From Cryobacterium sp. Y50 (GTDB lineage: Bacteria; Actinomycetota; Actinomycetes; Actinomycetales; Microbacteriaceae), in the NCBI RefSeq assembly GCF_002929805.1, contig NZ_PJJM01000069.1, positions 1 through 37,730 on the forward strand: a DNA stretch of 37,730 nt, read 5' to 3'. Position numbers and translations under genes: made by a program. The notes under the pieces were generated by a model. That model was given only the letters and a program-made list of their open reading frames with translations, was not told the DNA's origin and searched no databases. Of the stretch, positions 1-8,481 are shown piece by piece (the first letter of the stretch is position 1; every line of letters begins with the position of its first letter).

Positions 1-217
1 CCTGTCGCGCGTCGCGTTCCTGACGGTCAGCGCCACCGGCACGCTCACGTACCTGTCGTACATTTCAGCGGATGCCGCCACGAACGTCACCGCAGCGTCC
101 ACCACCACGGCACTCGCCTCGACCGGGTTCACGGCCGCACCGCTCGGTTTCGCCGCACTGCTGCTGCTCCTGGCCGGAGCCGTGCTCGTGCTGCGTCGTC
201 GCCGGAGCGTCGCGTAA
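1..217 (+). CDS. C-terminal end of a sortase-anchored surface protein (5' truncated)
   Basis: An open frame enters from the left edge (codons begin at position 2) and ends at TAA 215-217. The visible 71 residues are Thr/Ser/Ala-rich, then carry LASTG, a hydrophobic stretch of about 20 residues and a tail with four consecutive Arg (RRRR). That is the three-part cell-wall sorting signal. LAXTG is the variant used by class E sortases of high-GC actinobacteria, so the protein is probably cleaved between Thr and Gly and linked to peptidoglycan. The function of the missing N-terminal part cannot be seen. A terminator-like hairpin follows directly, so this is the last gene of its transcript. Confidence 0.75.
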   Translation, partial: LSRVAFLTVSATGTLTYLSYISADAATNVTAASTTTALASTGFTAAPLGFAALLLLLAGAVLVLRRRRSVA

Positions 218-227
218 CGCATCCACT

Positions 228-275
228 GAAGACGGCCGTCACCACGCGAATCATGCGGGTGGCGACCGTCTTTTG
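228..275 (+). terminator. Rho-independent terminator after the surface-protein gene
   Basis: AAGACGG (229-235) pairs with CCGTCTT (266-272), with further partial pairing inside (TCACCAC against GTGGCGA). The 3' arm ends in a TTTT run. It lies 11 nt after the TAA and faces the convergent CNNM gene. Confidence 0.65.
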
Positions 276-351
276 CGTACTCTGCACGCTCCGGCGACTC
301 GCCGATCGAGGCGCGAGATTGCGAGCGATCGAGATCCCCGAGCTGCGCGGG

Positions 352-1422
352 CTACTCGCGGCGGGTGGCGTCTTGCACTTCGCCGACGAGCTCCTCGATG
401 ATGTCCTCGAGAAAGAGCACCCCGGTGGTCTCGCCCTCTGCGGTGAACGAGCGCGCGAGGTGCGCGCCAGAGCGACGCATGGTGGCGAGGGCATCTTCGA
501 GGTCGGTGTCTTCAAAGATCGAAATCAGGGCACGGATGCGTTTGGCCGGAATCCGCCCCGAGTAGCTGTCCGGTTCGGCGAGAGTTGCAGCACCGGCAGA
601 CGCCATATCGAGGTCGAGAATGTCCTTCAAATGCACGTATCCGGTGAGATACCCCTCAGCATCGGCCAGCACATACCGCGAGAACCCGTGGCGGGTGACG
701 GCCCTCTCTACATCGGCCGGGGTAGCCGACTCGGGCAAGCTGACCAGTTTGGACAGGCCAACGGCGACATCGCGCACCTTGAGGTTGGTGAACTCGAATG
801 CCGCGGTCAGGGCGCCGGTCCCGTCGCTGAGCACACCTTCCTTTGTGGACTGTGTGATGATCGTGGCGACCTCGTCGAGCGTGTAAGCACTCGTCGCCTC
901 GTTCTTCGGCTGCACGCCAAACAGGCGCAGCGCACCATTCGCGCAGGCGTTGAGTGTGACGATTACTGGGCGAAAGACGCGCGCGACGAACACGAGCGGC
1001 GGAGCAAGCAGCAACACGGCCTGGTCGGGGACCGAGAAGGACAGGTTCTTCGGTACCATCTCACCGAACACCACATGCAGGTAGGACACCAGCAGCAGCG
1101 CGACGATGAAGGCGATCGTGCCGATCAGAGCCTCGGGCAGGCCGGTCAGGGCCAGCGGCACCTCGAGCAGATGGTGGATCGCCGGTTCGGAGACGTTCAA
1201 AATGAGCAGCGAACAGACCGTGATGCCCAGTTGGGAGGTCGCGAGCATGAGCGTTGCGTGTTCCATCGCCCAGAGTGCGGTTTTGGCACTGCGTTTTCCG
1301 GCTTCGGCGAGCGGTTCGATCTGCGAGCGGCGCGCCGAAATGACGGCAAATTCGGCTCCGACGAAGAAAGCGTTGGCGGCGAGCAGCACGACCAACCAGG
1401 CAAGTCCGGCCCAGTCGCTCAT
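352..1422 (-). CDS. CNNM/CorC-type membrane protein (DUF21 plus CBS pair), short form
   Basis: This 356-residue protein starts with a DUF21 (CNNM) transmembrane domain of about 185 residues containing 3-4 helices and the family pattern GAEFAVISARRSQIE near residue 22. A CBS-domain pair follows, ending in the typical FLEDIIEELVGEVQD. It lacks the C-terminal CorC_HlyC domain present in its upstream partner. Family members transport Mg2+ or other divalent cations, often with Na+ coupling; CBS pairs sense nucleotides or Mg-ATP. Its ATG overlaps the stop of the upstream paralogue (ATGA), so the two are translationally coupled and may form a heteromer. The order guaB1-CNNM-CNNM matches Rv1843c-Rv1842c-Rv1841c. 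The older label 'hemolysin' is misleading. Confidence 0.85.
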   Translation of the reverse strand: MSDWAGLAWLVVLLAANAFFVGAEFAVISARRSQIEPLAEAGKRSAKTALWAMEHATLMLATSQLGITVCSLLILNVSEPAIHHLLEVPLALTGLPEALIGTIAFIVALLLVSYLHVVFGEMVPKNLSFSVPDQAVLLLAPPLVFVARVFRPVIVTLNACANGALRLFGVQPKNEATSAYTLDEVATIITQSTKEGVLSDGTGALTAAFEFTNLKVRDVAVGLSKLVSLPESATPADVERAVTRHGFSRYVLADAEGYLTGYVHLKDILDLDMASAGAATLAEPDSYSGRIPAKRIRALISIFEDTDLEDALATMRRSGAHLARSFTAEGETTGVLFLEDIIEELVGEVQDATRRE

Positions 1423-2780
1423 CGGTCACTCACCTTCCTTCGATCAGTCTTGGGTTCGGGCGATGATGCCGGTTCCGGTATCATCTCCGGAGTGAAACGC
1501 AGTCGGTCGATGCGACGCCCTTCCAGGCGCTCAACGGTGAGGAATCCGCCCTGCACCGGCACACAGTCGCCGATGACCGGCAACCGCCCCAGCTCACTCA
1601 TCACAAAACCAGCCACCGTCTCGTAGGGTCCCTGTTCCGGCACGATGACACCGGTGCGATCGAGCAGTTCATCCGGCCGCAGCATGCCGGGAAAGGTCAG
1701 CGAGTCGGGCGAGCGCACGACGCCAGCCCTGGCCCGGTCGTGCTCGTCGGCGACCTCACCGACCAGTTCCTCGACCAGGTCCTCCAGCGTGACGACGCCG
1801 GCAGTTCCGCCGTATTCGTCGACGACGATCGCCATCTGATAGCCACGACCGCGCAACTCGCCGAGAAGGTCGTCAAGCTTCATCGTTTCGGGCACGCGAA
1901 CCGGGTCGGTCTGCAGAGCAGACACCGGCACATCCGCTCGCCGATTGCGCGGCACGGCCACCGCCTGCTTGACGTGCACGACACCCGCGACGTCGTCGAC
2001 GCTCTCGTCGACGACCGGGAACCGGGAAAAACCGGTGGAGCGCGCGAGGTCGATAATGTTCTGTGCCGAATCGGTACGGTGGATACTCGCGACCCGCGGG
2101 CGCGGCGTCATGACATCGGAGGCGGTGTGTCCAGAGAACATCAGCGTGCGGCGCAGGAGGGTCGCGGTGTCTTTCTCGAGCAGCCCTGCGCTGGCCGACC
2201 GGCGCACGAGCGAGGAGAGCTCTTCAGCGGTGCGGGCACCCGAGAGCTCCTCCTTGGGTTCGATGCCGAACGCGCGCAACAGGCCGTTGGCGCTGTTGTT
2301 GAGCACGAGCACGGCCGGTTTGAACACGGCGGTGAACACGGTCTGAAACGGAATGACCAACCGAGCGGTCGGAATCGGCAACGCGAGCGCAAAATTCTTC
2401 GGGACCAATTCGCCGATGACCATCGACACGAGGGTCGCCGAGACGATGGCGATCGTGGTGCCGAAGACAGGAACCAGGTCAACCGGCAGCCCGGCCGCGG
2501 TAAGCGGGCCCCGCAGCAGGGACGAGAGGGCTGGTTCGATCGTGTAGCCGGTCAGCAGAGTGGTCAGGGTGATGCCCAATTGCGCACTCGACAGGTGAGT
2601 GGAGGTGATTTTCAGCGCCGCGATGGTCATAGCGAGACGGGTTTCCCCGCGATCGCGTCGCGCTTCAAGGTCGGCGCGATCGAGATTCACCAGGGCAAAT
2701 TCACTGGCGACGAAGATGCCCGTTCCCACCGTGAGGATGAGGCCGAACCCGAGCATGATCAGCTCAGACAAGGATTTCAC
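1419..2780 (-). CDS. CNNM/CorC-type membrane protein (DUF21, CBS pair, CorC_HlyC domain), full-length form
   Basis: This 453-residue protein has a DUF21 membrane domain (about 1-190, with ASEFALVNLDRADLE near residue 26), a CBS pair (about 205-340, ending VTLEDLVEELVGEV) and a CorC_HlyC domain (about 345-435). It is a predicted divalent-cation (Mg2+/Co2+) transporter of the plasma membrane. The first possible start is GTG at 2780; an in-frame TGA lies just upstream and no clear Shine-Dalgarno is seen. ATG 2756 (codon 9) is an alternative. A short ORF with a strong ribosome site (2841-2764) runs across this start, so translation may depend on coupling to it. Its stop overlaps the start of the second CNNM gene. 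Confidence 0.85.
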   Translation of the reverse strand: MKSLSELIMLGFGLILTVGTGIFVASEFALVNLDRADLEARRDRGETRLAMTIAALKITSTHLSSAQLGITLTTLLTGYTIEPALSSLLRGPLTAAGLPVDLVPVFGTTIAIVSATLVSMVIGELVPKNFALALPIPTARLVIPFQTVFTAVFKPAVLVLNNSANGLLRAFGIEPKEELSGARTAEELSSLVRRSASAGLLEKDTATLLRRTLMFSGHTASDVMTPRPRVASIHRTDSAQNIIDLARSTGFSRFPVVDESVDDVAGVVHVKQAVAVPRNRRADVPVSALQTDPVRVPETMKLDDLLGELRGRGYQMAIVVDEYGGTAGVVTLEDLVEELVGEVADEHDRARAGVVRSPDSLTFPGMLRPDELLDRTGVIVPEQGPYETVAGFVMSELGRLPVIGDCVPVQGGFLTVERLEGRRIDRLRFTPEMIPEPASSPEPKTDRRKVSDR

Positions 2781-2841
2781 CGCCGGCAGTCACGGGCAAG
2801 AGTTTGTGAGACGAGGGTTCAGCGGTGGGAGGGTCATCCAT
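2764..2841 (-). CDS. Candidate acidic/proline-rich leader peptide upstream of the CNNM pair
   Basis: A 25-codon ORF starts at ATG 2841-2839, four nt after GGAGG (2850-2846), the clearest ribosome site in this operon. It begins MDDPPTAEP and ends at TGA 2766-2764, overlapping the first codons of the CNNM gene in another frame. Acidic residues and prolines right at the N-terminus are the features by which enterobacterial MgtL (MEPDPTPLP...) destabilises ribosomes at low Mg2+ and controls a Mg2+ transporter gene. The downstream genes here are themselves predicted Mg2+ transporters. Sequence and position are directly visible; the regulatory role is inference. It could instead be a chance ORF. Confidence 0.45.
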   Translation of the reverse strand: MDDPPTAEPSSHKLLPVTAGGEILV

Positions 2842-2851
2842 TATTCCTCCG

Positions 2852-2857
2852 AGTATA
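2852..2857 (-). promoter_or_regulatory. -10 box for the CNNM operon
   Basis: TATACT on the minus strand lies 10 nt before the leader-ORF ATG (2841). No good -35 is present at 17 nt. If used, transcription would begin around 2845 with almost no leader; read-through from guaB1 would instead supply the full GGAGG site. Confidence 0.4.
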
Positions 2858-2883
2858 CCGGGCGCACCTGCCTGCGCGCCCGG
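2858..2883. repeat. 8-bp inverted repeat in the guaB1-CNNM gap
   Basis: CCGGGCGC (2858-2865) and GCGCCCGG (2876-2883) are perfect inverted arms 10 nt apart, just upstream of the TATACT box. It could be an operator overlapping the -35 region, or an RNA hairpin between guaB1 and the CNNM genes. No T tract follows, so it is not a standard terminator. Confidence 0.5.
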
Positions 2884-2932
2884 TCACACCAGCCAGCACC
2901 GTACAAAAGCCACCCGGGGTACTGGGGTACAC

Positions 2933-4372
2933 CTACCAGGAGACCGGCAGCGCCTTGCCCTCTTCGTACCCGGCCGCCGACTGGATGCCGACGAGCGCTT
3001 TCTCGTGAAAGTCGGCGATGGTGGTAGCACCGGCGTAGGTGAACGACGAGCGCACGCCCGAGGTGATCATGTCGAGCAGGTCCTCGATCGACGGCCGCAG
3101 CGGGTCGAGGTAGATCTTCGAGCTCGAGATTCCCTCCGCGAACAGGGTCTTGCGGGCGAGGTCGTAGGCGTCGAGGCGCTCGAAGCGCGCCTGTACGGCC
3201 TTGGTCGAGGCCATTCCCCAGCTTTCCTTGTAGAGCGCGCCGCGGGCATCCGTGTTTAACGTCCCTGGCGCCTCGGTCGTGCCGGCGAACCAGGAACCGA
3301 TCATGACGGATGCCGCTCCAGCGGCCAATGCGAGGGCCACGTCTCGCGGGTAGCGCACTCCCCCGTCGGCCCAGACGTGCGCGCCGTGCTCACGCGCCGC
3401 GGTGGCCGTTTCGAGCACGGCCGAGAACTGGGGCCGGCCAACGGCGGTCATCATGCGGGTGGTGCACATGGCGCCGGGGCCGACTCCCACCTTGATGATC
3501 GTGGCGCCGGCGCCGACCAGGTCGCGCACTGCATCCTTGGTGACGACGTTGCCGGCCACGATCGGAAGCCCGAGGTTCAGGTCGGCGACGATACCGAGGG
3601 CGCGCAGCATGGCGTCCTGGTGGCCGTGCGCGGTGTCGATCACCAGAATGTCGACGCCGGCGGCAGCGAGGGCGCGGGCCTTGGCGGCGACGTCGCCGTT
3701 GATGCCGAGCGCGGCAGCAACCTTGAGCCGGCCGTGGGCGTCCAGTGTCGGCTGGTACAGGGTGGAACGCAGGGCACTCTTGCGGCTAAGCGTTCCAACC
3801 ACGGTGCCGTGGTGCAGCACTGGCGCGAAATCAATGTCGGCCTCGGTCATCAGATCGAAGGCGCGGCGCGGCCCCTCGACATCGTCGGCATCGAGCGCGG
3901 CGAGTTCACCGTGCAGCAGATCGCCGAGGCGCGCATCGGGTAGCGCGGTCGCCAGCCGGCTGGCGACGATGCAGCCCAGGTAATCTCCATCGGTGGACTG
4001 GATGACAATTCCCTGGCCAGGCGAGGCCGGAACCTGTCGCAGGGCCATCTCGACGGTGTCGTCCGGGGCGAAAGTGAACGGCGTGTCGAAACGAACCGAT
4101 TGGTCTTTAACCCAGCGAATAGCGGCATCGAGGTCCTGCAACGGCATGTCCTGCGGGAGCACCCCGAGACCCCCGCGGCGGGCCAGCGAGGCAGCCAGGC
4201 GCGGTCCGGTTACCGAGTTCATATTCGCCGAAATGATCGGAATCGTCGCACCCGTGCCGTCATTCGGGGCCAGAGAGACGTCCAAACGACTGGTGACAGC
4301 CGATTGGCCGGGCACTAAAAACACATCGGAGTAGGTCAAATCATGGCCGGGCGTCGTTCCATAGAACTGCAT
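2933..4372 (-). CDS. guaB1: GuaB1: IMP dehydrogenase-like GMP reductase with CBS pair
   Basis: This 479-residue TIM-barrel protein of the IMPDH/GMPR family has a CBS pair inserted at about residues 95-215. The catalytic loop reads GVGPGAMCTTR with the nucleophile near Cys303. A glycine-rich phosphate loop and ADGGVRYPRD follow. The mycobacterial orthologue (Rv1843c) is a GMP reductase converting GMP to IMP with NADPH and regulated through its CBS domains, rather than an IMP dehydrogenase; the same role is likely here. The ATG has no Shine-Dalgarno and a TAGCGT box seven nt upstream, so the mRNA is probably leaderless. It is divergent from kgd and upstream of the CNNM pair. Confidence 0.88.
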   Translation of the reverse strand: MQFYGTTPGHDLTYSDVFLVPGQSAVTSRLDVSLAPNDGTGATIPIISANMNSVTGPRLAASLARRGGLGVLPQDMPLQDLDAAIRWVKDQSVRFDTPFTFAPDDTVEMALRQVPASPGQGIVIQSTDGDYLGCIVASRLATALPDARLGDLLHGELAALDADDVEGPRRAFDLMTEADIDFAPVLHHGTVVGTLSRKSALRSTLYQPTLDAHGRLKVAAALGINGDVAAKARALAAAGVDILVIDTAHGHQDAMLRALGIVADLNLGLPIVAGNVVTKDAVRDLVGAGATIIKVGVGPGAMCTTRMMTAVGRPQFSAVLETATAAREHGAHVWADGGVRYPRDVALALAAGAASVMIGSWFAGTTEAPGTLNTDARGALYKESWGMASTKAVQARFERLDAYDLARKTLFAEGISSSKIYLDPLRPSIEDLLDMITSGVRSSFTYAGATTIADFHEKALVGIQSAAGYEEGKALPVSW

Positions 4373-4379
4373 ACCAAGA

Positions 4380-4385
4380 ACGCTA
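4380..4385 (-). promoter_or_regulatory. -10 box of guaB1 (leaderless configuration)
   Basis: TAGCGT on the minus strand ends 7 nt before the guaB1 ATG (4372), and there is no purine-rich ribosome site between them. A start at or next to the A of ATG is predicted. No convincing -35 is seen. Confidence 0.45.
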
Positions 4386-4430
4386 GCCGTTCGACACGGT
4401 GTTAGTGGTCGCGTGGGATGGGATTAGGCT

Positions 4431-4447
4431 GGTCAATAAGACTGACC
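4431..4447. promoter_or_regulatory. Inverted repeat GGTCA-N7-TGACC, possible operator
   Basis: GGTCA (4431-4435) and TGACC (4443-4447) form an inverted repeat in the 167-bp divergent gap between guaB1 and kgd; another GGTCA follows at 4452. The geometry fits a dimeric regulator site, but no regulator can be named. Confidence 0.3.
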
Positions 4448-4539
4448 TGGCGGTCACGATCGTCAGCGACAGGCTCAATGAAAGCGCAGAATGACCCGGC
4501 AACGGACCTTGCCGAGGGCATCCAAATTCAAAGCAGAGA

Positions 4540-7500
4540 GTGGGCGATCCCACGGTGTCAAGCCAGGTAACCGGTGGAGCTTCTGACGAGACAACGTCAG
4601 GCGAATTCGGAGCAAACGAGTGGCTCGTTGACGAATTATACGAACGATTCCTGATCGACAAGAACTTGGTTGATGAGTCGTGGTGGCCGGTGTTGGAGAG
4701 CTATCACCAGACCGCGAATACTCCCATTCCAGCGGATGCTACCTCCGCAGCAACTCCAGCAGCATCCGTTTCACCGGCGCCGACCGCCGCCGCAGTAGTG
4801 CCCGACACAGTAGCGCCCGCCGCCGCACCGGTCGCCGCCACACCAGCAGGAGCACCGGCAGTACCGGTAACCGAGAATCAGCCGACGGCCCGCACTACCT
4901 CGAGCGCGCCGAAGCCGGCTCCGGTTCCCGCCGACGCTCCCGTCACTAGCCCGCAGACCATCGTTACCGACGAGTCAGCGCCGGTCAAGCAAGACAAGGT
5001 CTCGCCGCTGCGCGGCATGGCGAAGTCGCTCGCGACCAACATGGTCACGAGCCTGACAGTGCCGACCGCGACCAGCGTGCGCACTATTCCGGCCAAGCTG
5101 CTCATCGACAACCGCATCGTCATGAACAACCACATGAAGCGGGCACGCGGCGGCAAGGTCAGTTTCACCCACCTGATCGGCTGGGCGCTGATTCGCGCGC
5201 TCAAGATGTTCCCCAGCCAAAACGTTTACTACAACGAGATCGACGGCAAGCCCTCGGTCGTCGCCCCGGCCCACGTTGGCATGGGCCTGGCCATCGACAT
5301 GCCCAAGCCCGACGGCACCCGCGCTTTGCTGGTTCCGGCCATCAAGCGTGCCGACACCATGACCTTCGGTGAATACCTAGCCGCATATGAGGACCTCGTC
5401 ACCCGCGCCCGCCAGAATAAACTCACCGCCGACGACTTCGCCGGCGCGACGCTGTCGCTGACCAATCCGGGCGGCATCGGCACCGTGCACTCCGTGCCCC
5501 GCCTCATGAAGGGCCAGGGCTGCATCATCGGCGCCGGCGCCCTCGATTACCCAGCCGAGTTCCAGGGCTCGAGCGTCAAGACACTCACCGGCCTGGCCAT
5601 CTCCAAGACCATCACTCTCACCAGCACCTACGACCACCGTGTCATTCAGGGTGCCGGTTCCGGCGAGTTCCTCAAGATCGTGCACGAGCTTTTGATCGGT
5701 CAGCACAATTTCTATGAAGAGATCTTTTCGGCGCTGCGCATTCCGTACGACCCGATCCACTGGGCTCCTGACATCAGCGTCGACCTCGCAAGCGCCGTCG
5801 ACAAAACCGCCCGCGTTCAGGAACTGATCAACTCGTTCCGCGTGCGCGGCCACCTGATGGCCGACATCGACCCGCTCGAGTACTCGCAGCGTAGCCATCC
5901 CGACCTCGACATCGCCACACACGGGCTCACCTTCTGGGACCTCGACCGGTCCTTTGTGACCGGCGGTTTCGGATCAAAGCGCCAGATGCAGCTGCGCGAT
6001 ATTCTTGGTGTGCTGCGCGACTCGTATTGCCGCACCACTGGCATCGAGTACATGCACATCCAGGATCCGGCCCAGCGCAAATGGGTGCAGGAAAAGATGG
6101 AGAAGTCGTACGTCAAACCCACGCACCACGAGCAGATGCGCATTCTGGGCAAGCTCAACGAAGCCGAGGCGTTCGAGACGTTCCTGCAAACCAAGTACGT
6201 CGGTCAGAAGCGTTTCAGCCTCGAGGGCGGCGAGTGCACCATTCCGCTGCTCGATACGATTCTGCAGGGCGCTGCCGAGCAAGGCCTCGACGAGGTCGCG
6301 ATCGGCATGGCGCACCGTGGCCGGCTGAACGTGCTTACCAACATCGCCGGCAAGACTTACGGCGAAATCTTTCGCGAGTTCGAGGGTACCCAGGACCCCC
6401 GCACCGTGCACGGCTCGGGCGACGTGAAGTACCACCTCGGCACCACGGGTATGTTCCGTGGTGAGGACGGCGCCGAGATTCCGGTCTCGCTCGCCGCGAA
6501 CCCCTCGCACCTCGAGGCCGGCGACGGCGTGCTTGAAGGTATCGTGCGCGCCAAGCAGGACCGTAAGCCGATCGGCACCTTCTCTACCCTGCCCATCCTC
6601 ATCCACGGCGATGCCGCGATGGCCGGTCAGGGCGTTGTGTTCGAAACCCTGCAGATGTCCCAGCTGCGCGGCTACCGCACCGGCGGCACAATCCACATTG
6701 TGGTCAACAACCAGCTCGGTTTCACCACCCTGCCGCAGGATGCCCGCACCAGCGTCTACGCCACCGACGTGGCCAAGACCATTCAGGCGCCGATCTTCCA
6801 CGTCAACGGCGATGATCCAGAAGCCGTGGTGCGTGCCGGCGAACTCGCCTTCGCCTACCGTCAAGAATTCAAGAAAGATGTCGTCGTCGACCTCATCTGC
6901 TACCGCCGTCGTGGCCACAATGAGGGCGACGACCCCTCAATGACCCAGCCGTTGATGTACAACCTGGTCGAAGCCAAGCGCAGCGTGCGCAAGCTTTACA
7001 CCGAGGCGCTGGTCGGCCGTGGCGACATTACCGAGGAAGAATACGAAGCCGCCCACCGCGACTTCCAGGACCGCCTCGAACGTGCGTTCCTCGAGACCCA
7101 CGCCGCGCAAACCGCGTCGATCCCGATCATCACGCCCGAAGTGGCTGCGAAGGCCAAGGCCGACGCCGAGGCACAAGCGCGTGAGGATGCCGCTGGCGAA
7201 CCAGAGACCACCGGTGTTCCAGAGAGCGTCATTCACCTGATCGGGGACGCGTTCAACAACAAGCCGGTCGGCTTCACCGTGCACAACAAGCTGCAGCAGC
7301 TCTTGCAAAAGCGTCTCGACATGAGCCGCAACGGCAACATCGACTGGAGCTTCGGCGAGCTGCTCGCGCTCGGCTCACTGTTGGTCGAGGGTACCCCGGT
7401 GCGGTTCGCCGGACAGGATGCCCGCCGCGGCACGTTCGTGCAACGTCACGCGGTGCTGCACGACCGGGTGAACGGCCAGGAATGGCTGCCACTAGCCAAT

Positions 7501-8358
7501 TTGAAAGACAACCAGGCTCGATTCTGGATCTACGACTCGCTGCTGAGCGAATTCGCCGCGATGGGCTTCGAATACGGCTACTCGGTGGAACGCGCCGACG
7601 CCCTCGTGCTCTGGGAAGCCCAGTTCGGTGACTTCGCCAATGGGGCACAGAGCATCATCGACGAGTTCGTGTCCTCGGCCGAGCAGAAGTGGGGTCAGCG
7701 GTCATCCGTTGTGCTGCTGCTGCCGCACGGTTATGAGGGTCAAGGGCCCGACCACTCGTCGGCCCGGATCGAACGATTCTTGCAATTGTGCGCCGAAGAA
7801 AACATGACGGTGGCGCGTCCGTCGACGCCGGCGTCGTATTTTCACCTGCTGCGCCGCCAGGCGTATATGCGCCCGCGTCGTCCGCTGATCGTGTTCACGC
7901 CCAAGTCGATGCTGCGGCTGCGCGGCGCAACGAGCGCCGTTGCCGAACTGACCAGCGGCAAGTTCGAGACGGTGATCGACGACGCGCGCATTGCCGACAA
8001 GGGCGCTGTCAAGAGGGTGCTGTTCATGGCTGGCAAGATCTACTACGACCTGCTAAACGAACTCGGGAAGAACCCGAACCCCGAGATCGCCCTCGTGCGC
8101 GTCGAGCAGTTCTACCCGCTGCCCGCCGTTGAACTGAAGAACGTCGCTGCCCAGTATCCGAATGCCGAACTGGCCTGGGTGCAAGACGAGCCGGAGAACC
8201 AGGGTGCCTGGCCGTTCTTCTATCTGGAGACCAACAAGCTCGGCCCGCGGGCCATGCGGCTGTTCTCCCGTCCGGCGTCGGCCTCGCCGGCGGCCGGTTC
8301 GGCCAAGCGTCACGCGGTCGAGCAGGCCAAGCTGCAGCGCGATGCGCTGACTCTGTAG
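4540..8358 (+). CDS. kgd: Multifunctional 2-oxoglutarate dehydrogenase / decarboxylase / 2-hydroxy-3-oxoadipate synthase
   Basis: This 1272-residue protein fuses the TCA-cycle E2-like acyltransferase and E1 domains, the actinobacterial arrangement (M. tuberculosis Kgd 1231 aa). Visible parts: an N-terminal segment (GANEWLVDELYERFL), an Ala/Pro/Thr-rich linker (about 55-150), an E2o-type catalytic domain with DHRVIQGA near residue 365, then the thiamine-diphosphate E1 domain with HGDAAMAGQGVVFETLQMS near 690 and VVNNQLGF after it. No lipoyl domain is present; it works with separate E2p and E3. The first GTG (4540) is poorly placed; GTG 4555 (MSSQVTGG...) matches related proteins better. It has its own strong hairpin terminator. 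Confidence 0.95.
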   Translation: MGDPTVSSQVTGGASDETTSGEFGANEWLVDELYERFLIDKNLVDESWWPVLESYHQTANTPIPADATSAATPAASVSPAPTAAAVVPDTVAPAAAPVAATPAGAPAVPVTENQPTARTTSSAPKPAPVPADAPVTSPQTIVTDESAPVKQDKVSPLRGMAKSLATNMVTSLTVPTATSVRTIPAKLLIDNRIVMNNHMKRARGGKVSFTHLIGWALIRALKMFPSQNVYYNEIDGKPSVVAPAHVGMGLAIDMPKPDGTRALLVPAIKRADTMTFGEYLAAYEDLVTRARQNKLTADDFAGATLSLTNPGGIGTVHSVPRLMKGQGCIIGAGALDYPAEFQGSSVKTLTGLAISKTITLTSTYDHRVIQGAGSGEFLKIVHELLIGQHNFYEEIFSALRIPYDPIHWAPDISVDLASAVDKTARVQELINSFRVRGHLMADIDPLEYSQRSHPDLDIATHGLTFWDLDRSFVTGGFGSKRQMQLRDILGVLRDSYCRTTGIEYMHIQDPAQRKWVQEKMEKSYVKPTHHEQMRILGKLNEAEAFETFLQTKYVGQKRFSLEGGECTIPLLDTILQGAAEQGLDEVAIGMAHRGRLNVLTNIAGKTYGEIFREFEGTQDPRTVHGSGDVKYHLGTTGMFRGEDGAEIPVSLAANPSHLEAGDGVLEGIVRAKQDRKPIGTFSTLPILIHGDAAMAGQGVVFETLQMSQLRGYRTGGTIHIVVNNQLGFTTLPQDARTSVYATDVAKTIQAPIFHVNGDDPEAVVRAGELAFAYRQEFKKDVVVDLICYRRRGHNEGDDPSMTQPLMYNLVEAKRSVRKLYTEALVGRGDITEEEYEAAHRDFQDRLERAFLETHAAQTASIPIITPEVAAKAKADAEAQAREDAAGEPETTGVPESVIHLIGDAFNNKPVGFTVHNKLQQLLQKRLDMSRNGNIDWSFGELLALGSLLVEGTPVRFAGQDARRGTFVQRHAVLHDRVNGQEWLPLANLKDNQARFWIYDSLLSEFAAMGFEYGYSVERADALVLWEAQFGDFANGAQSIIDEFVSSAEQKWGQRSSVVLLLPHGYEGQGPDHSSARIERFLQLCAEENMTVARPSTPASYFHLLRRQAYMRPRRPLIVFTPKSMLRLRGATSAVAELTSGKFETVIDDARIADKGAVKRVLFMAGKIYYDLLNELGKNPNPEIALVRVEQFYPLPAVELKNVAAQYPNAELAWVQDEPENQGAWPFFYLETNKLGPRAMRLFSRPASASPAAGSAKRHAVEQAKLQRDALTL

Positions 8359-8370
8359 CAGGAGCCCGTG

Positions 8371-8408
8371 AGAACAGGGAGAGTGACGACAGTCAGTCTC
8401 CCTGTTCT
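8371..8408 (+). terminator. Long hairpin terminator after kgd
   Basis: 17-nt arms (8371-8387 and 8392-8408) pair with one mismatch around a 4-nt GACA loop, beginning 12 nt after the kgd stop. There is no long T run after it. Confidence 0.7.
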
Positions 8409-8427
8409 GTATCGACGCAAGCTAGGC

Positions 8428-8454
8428 GTTGCCTGGGGGTTGCCTGGGGGTTGC
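8428..8454. repeat. 11-bp tandem repeat
   Basis: GTTGCCTGGGG occurs twice in tandem (8428-8438, 8439-8449), followed by a further GTTGC. It lies between the kgd terminator and the candidate small-RNA promoter. It is probably a slippage-prone neutral repeat. Confidence 0.7.
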
Positions 8455-8481
8455 AGCATCCGCTCTCCCGCTGACCATGCG

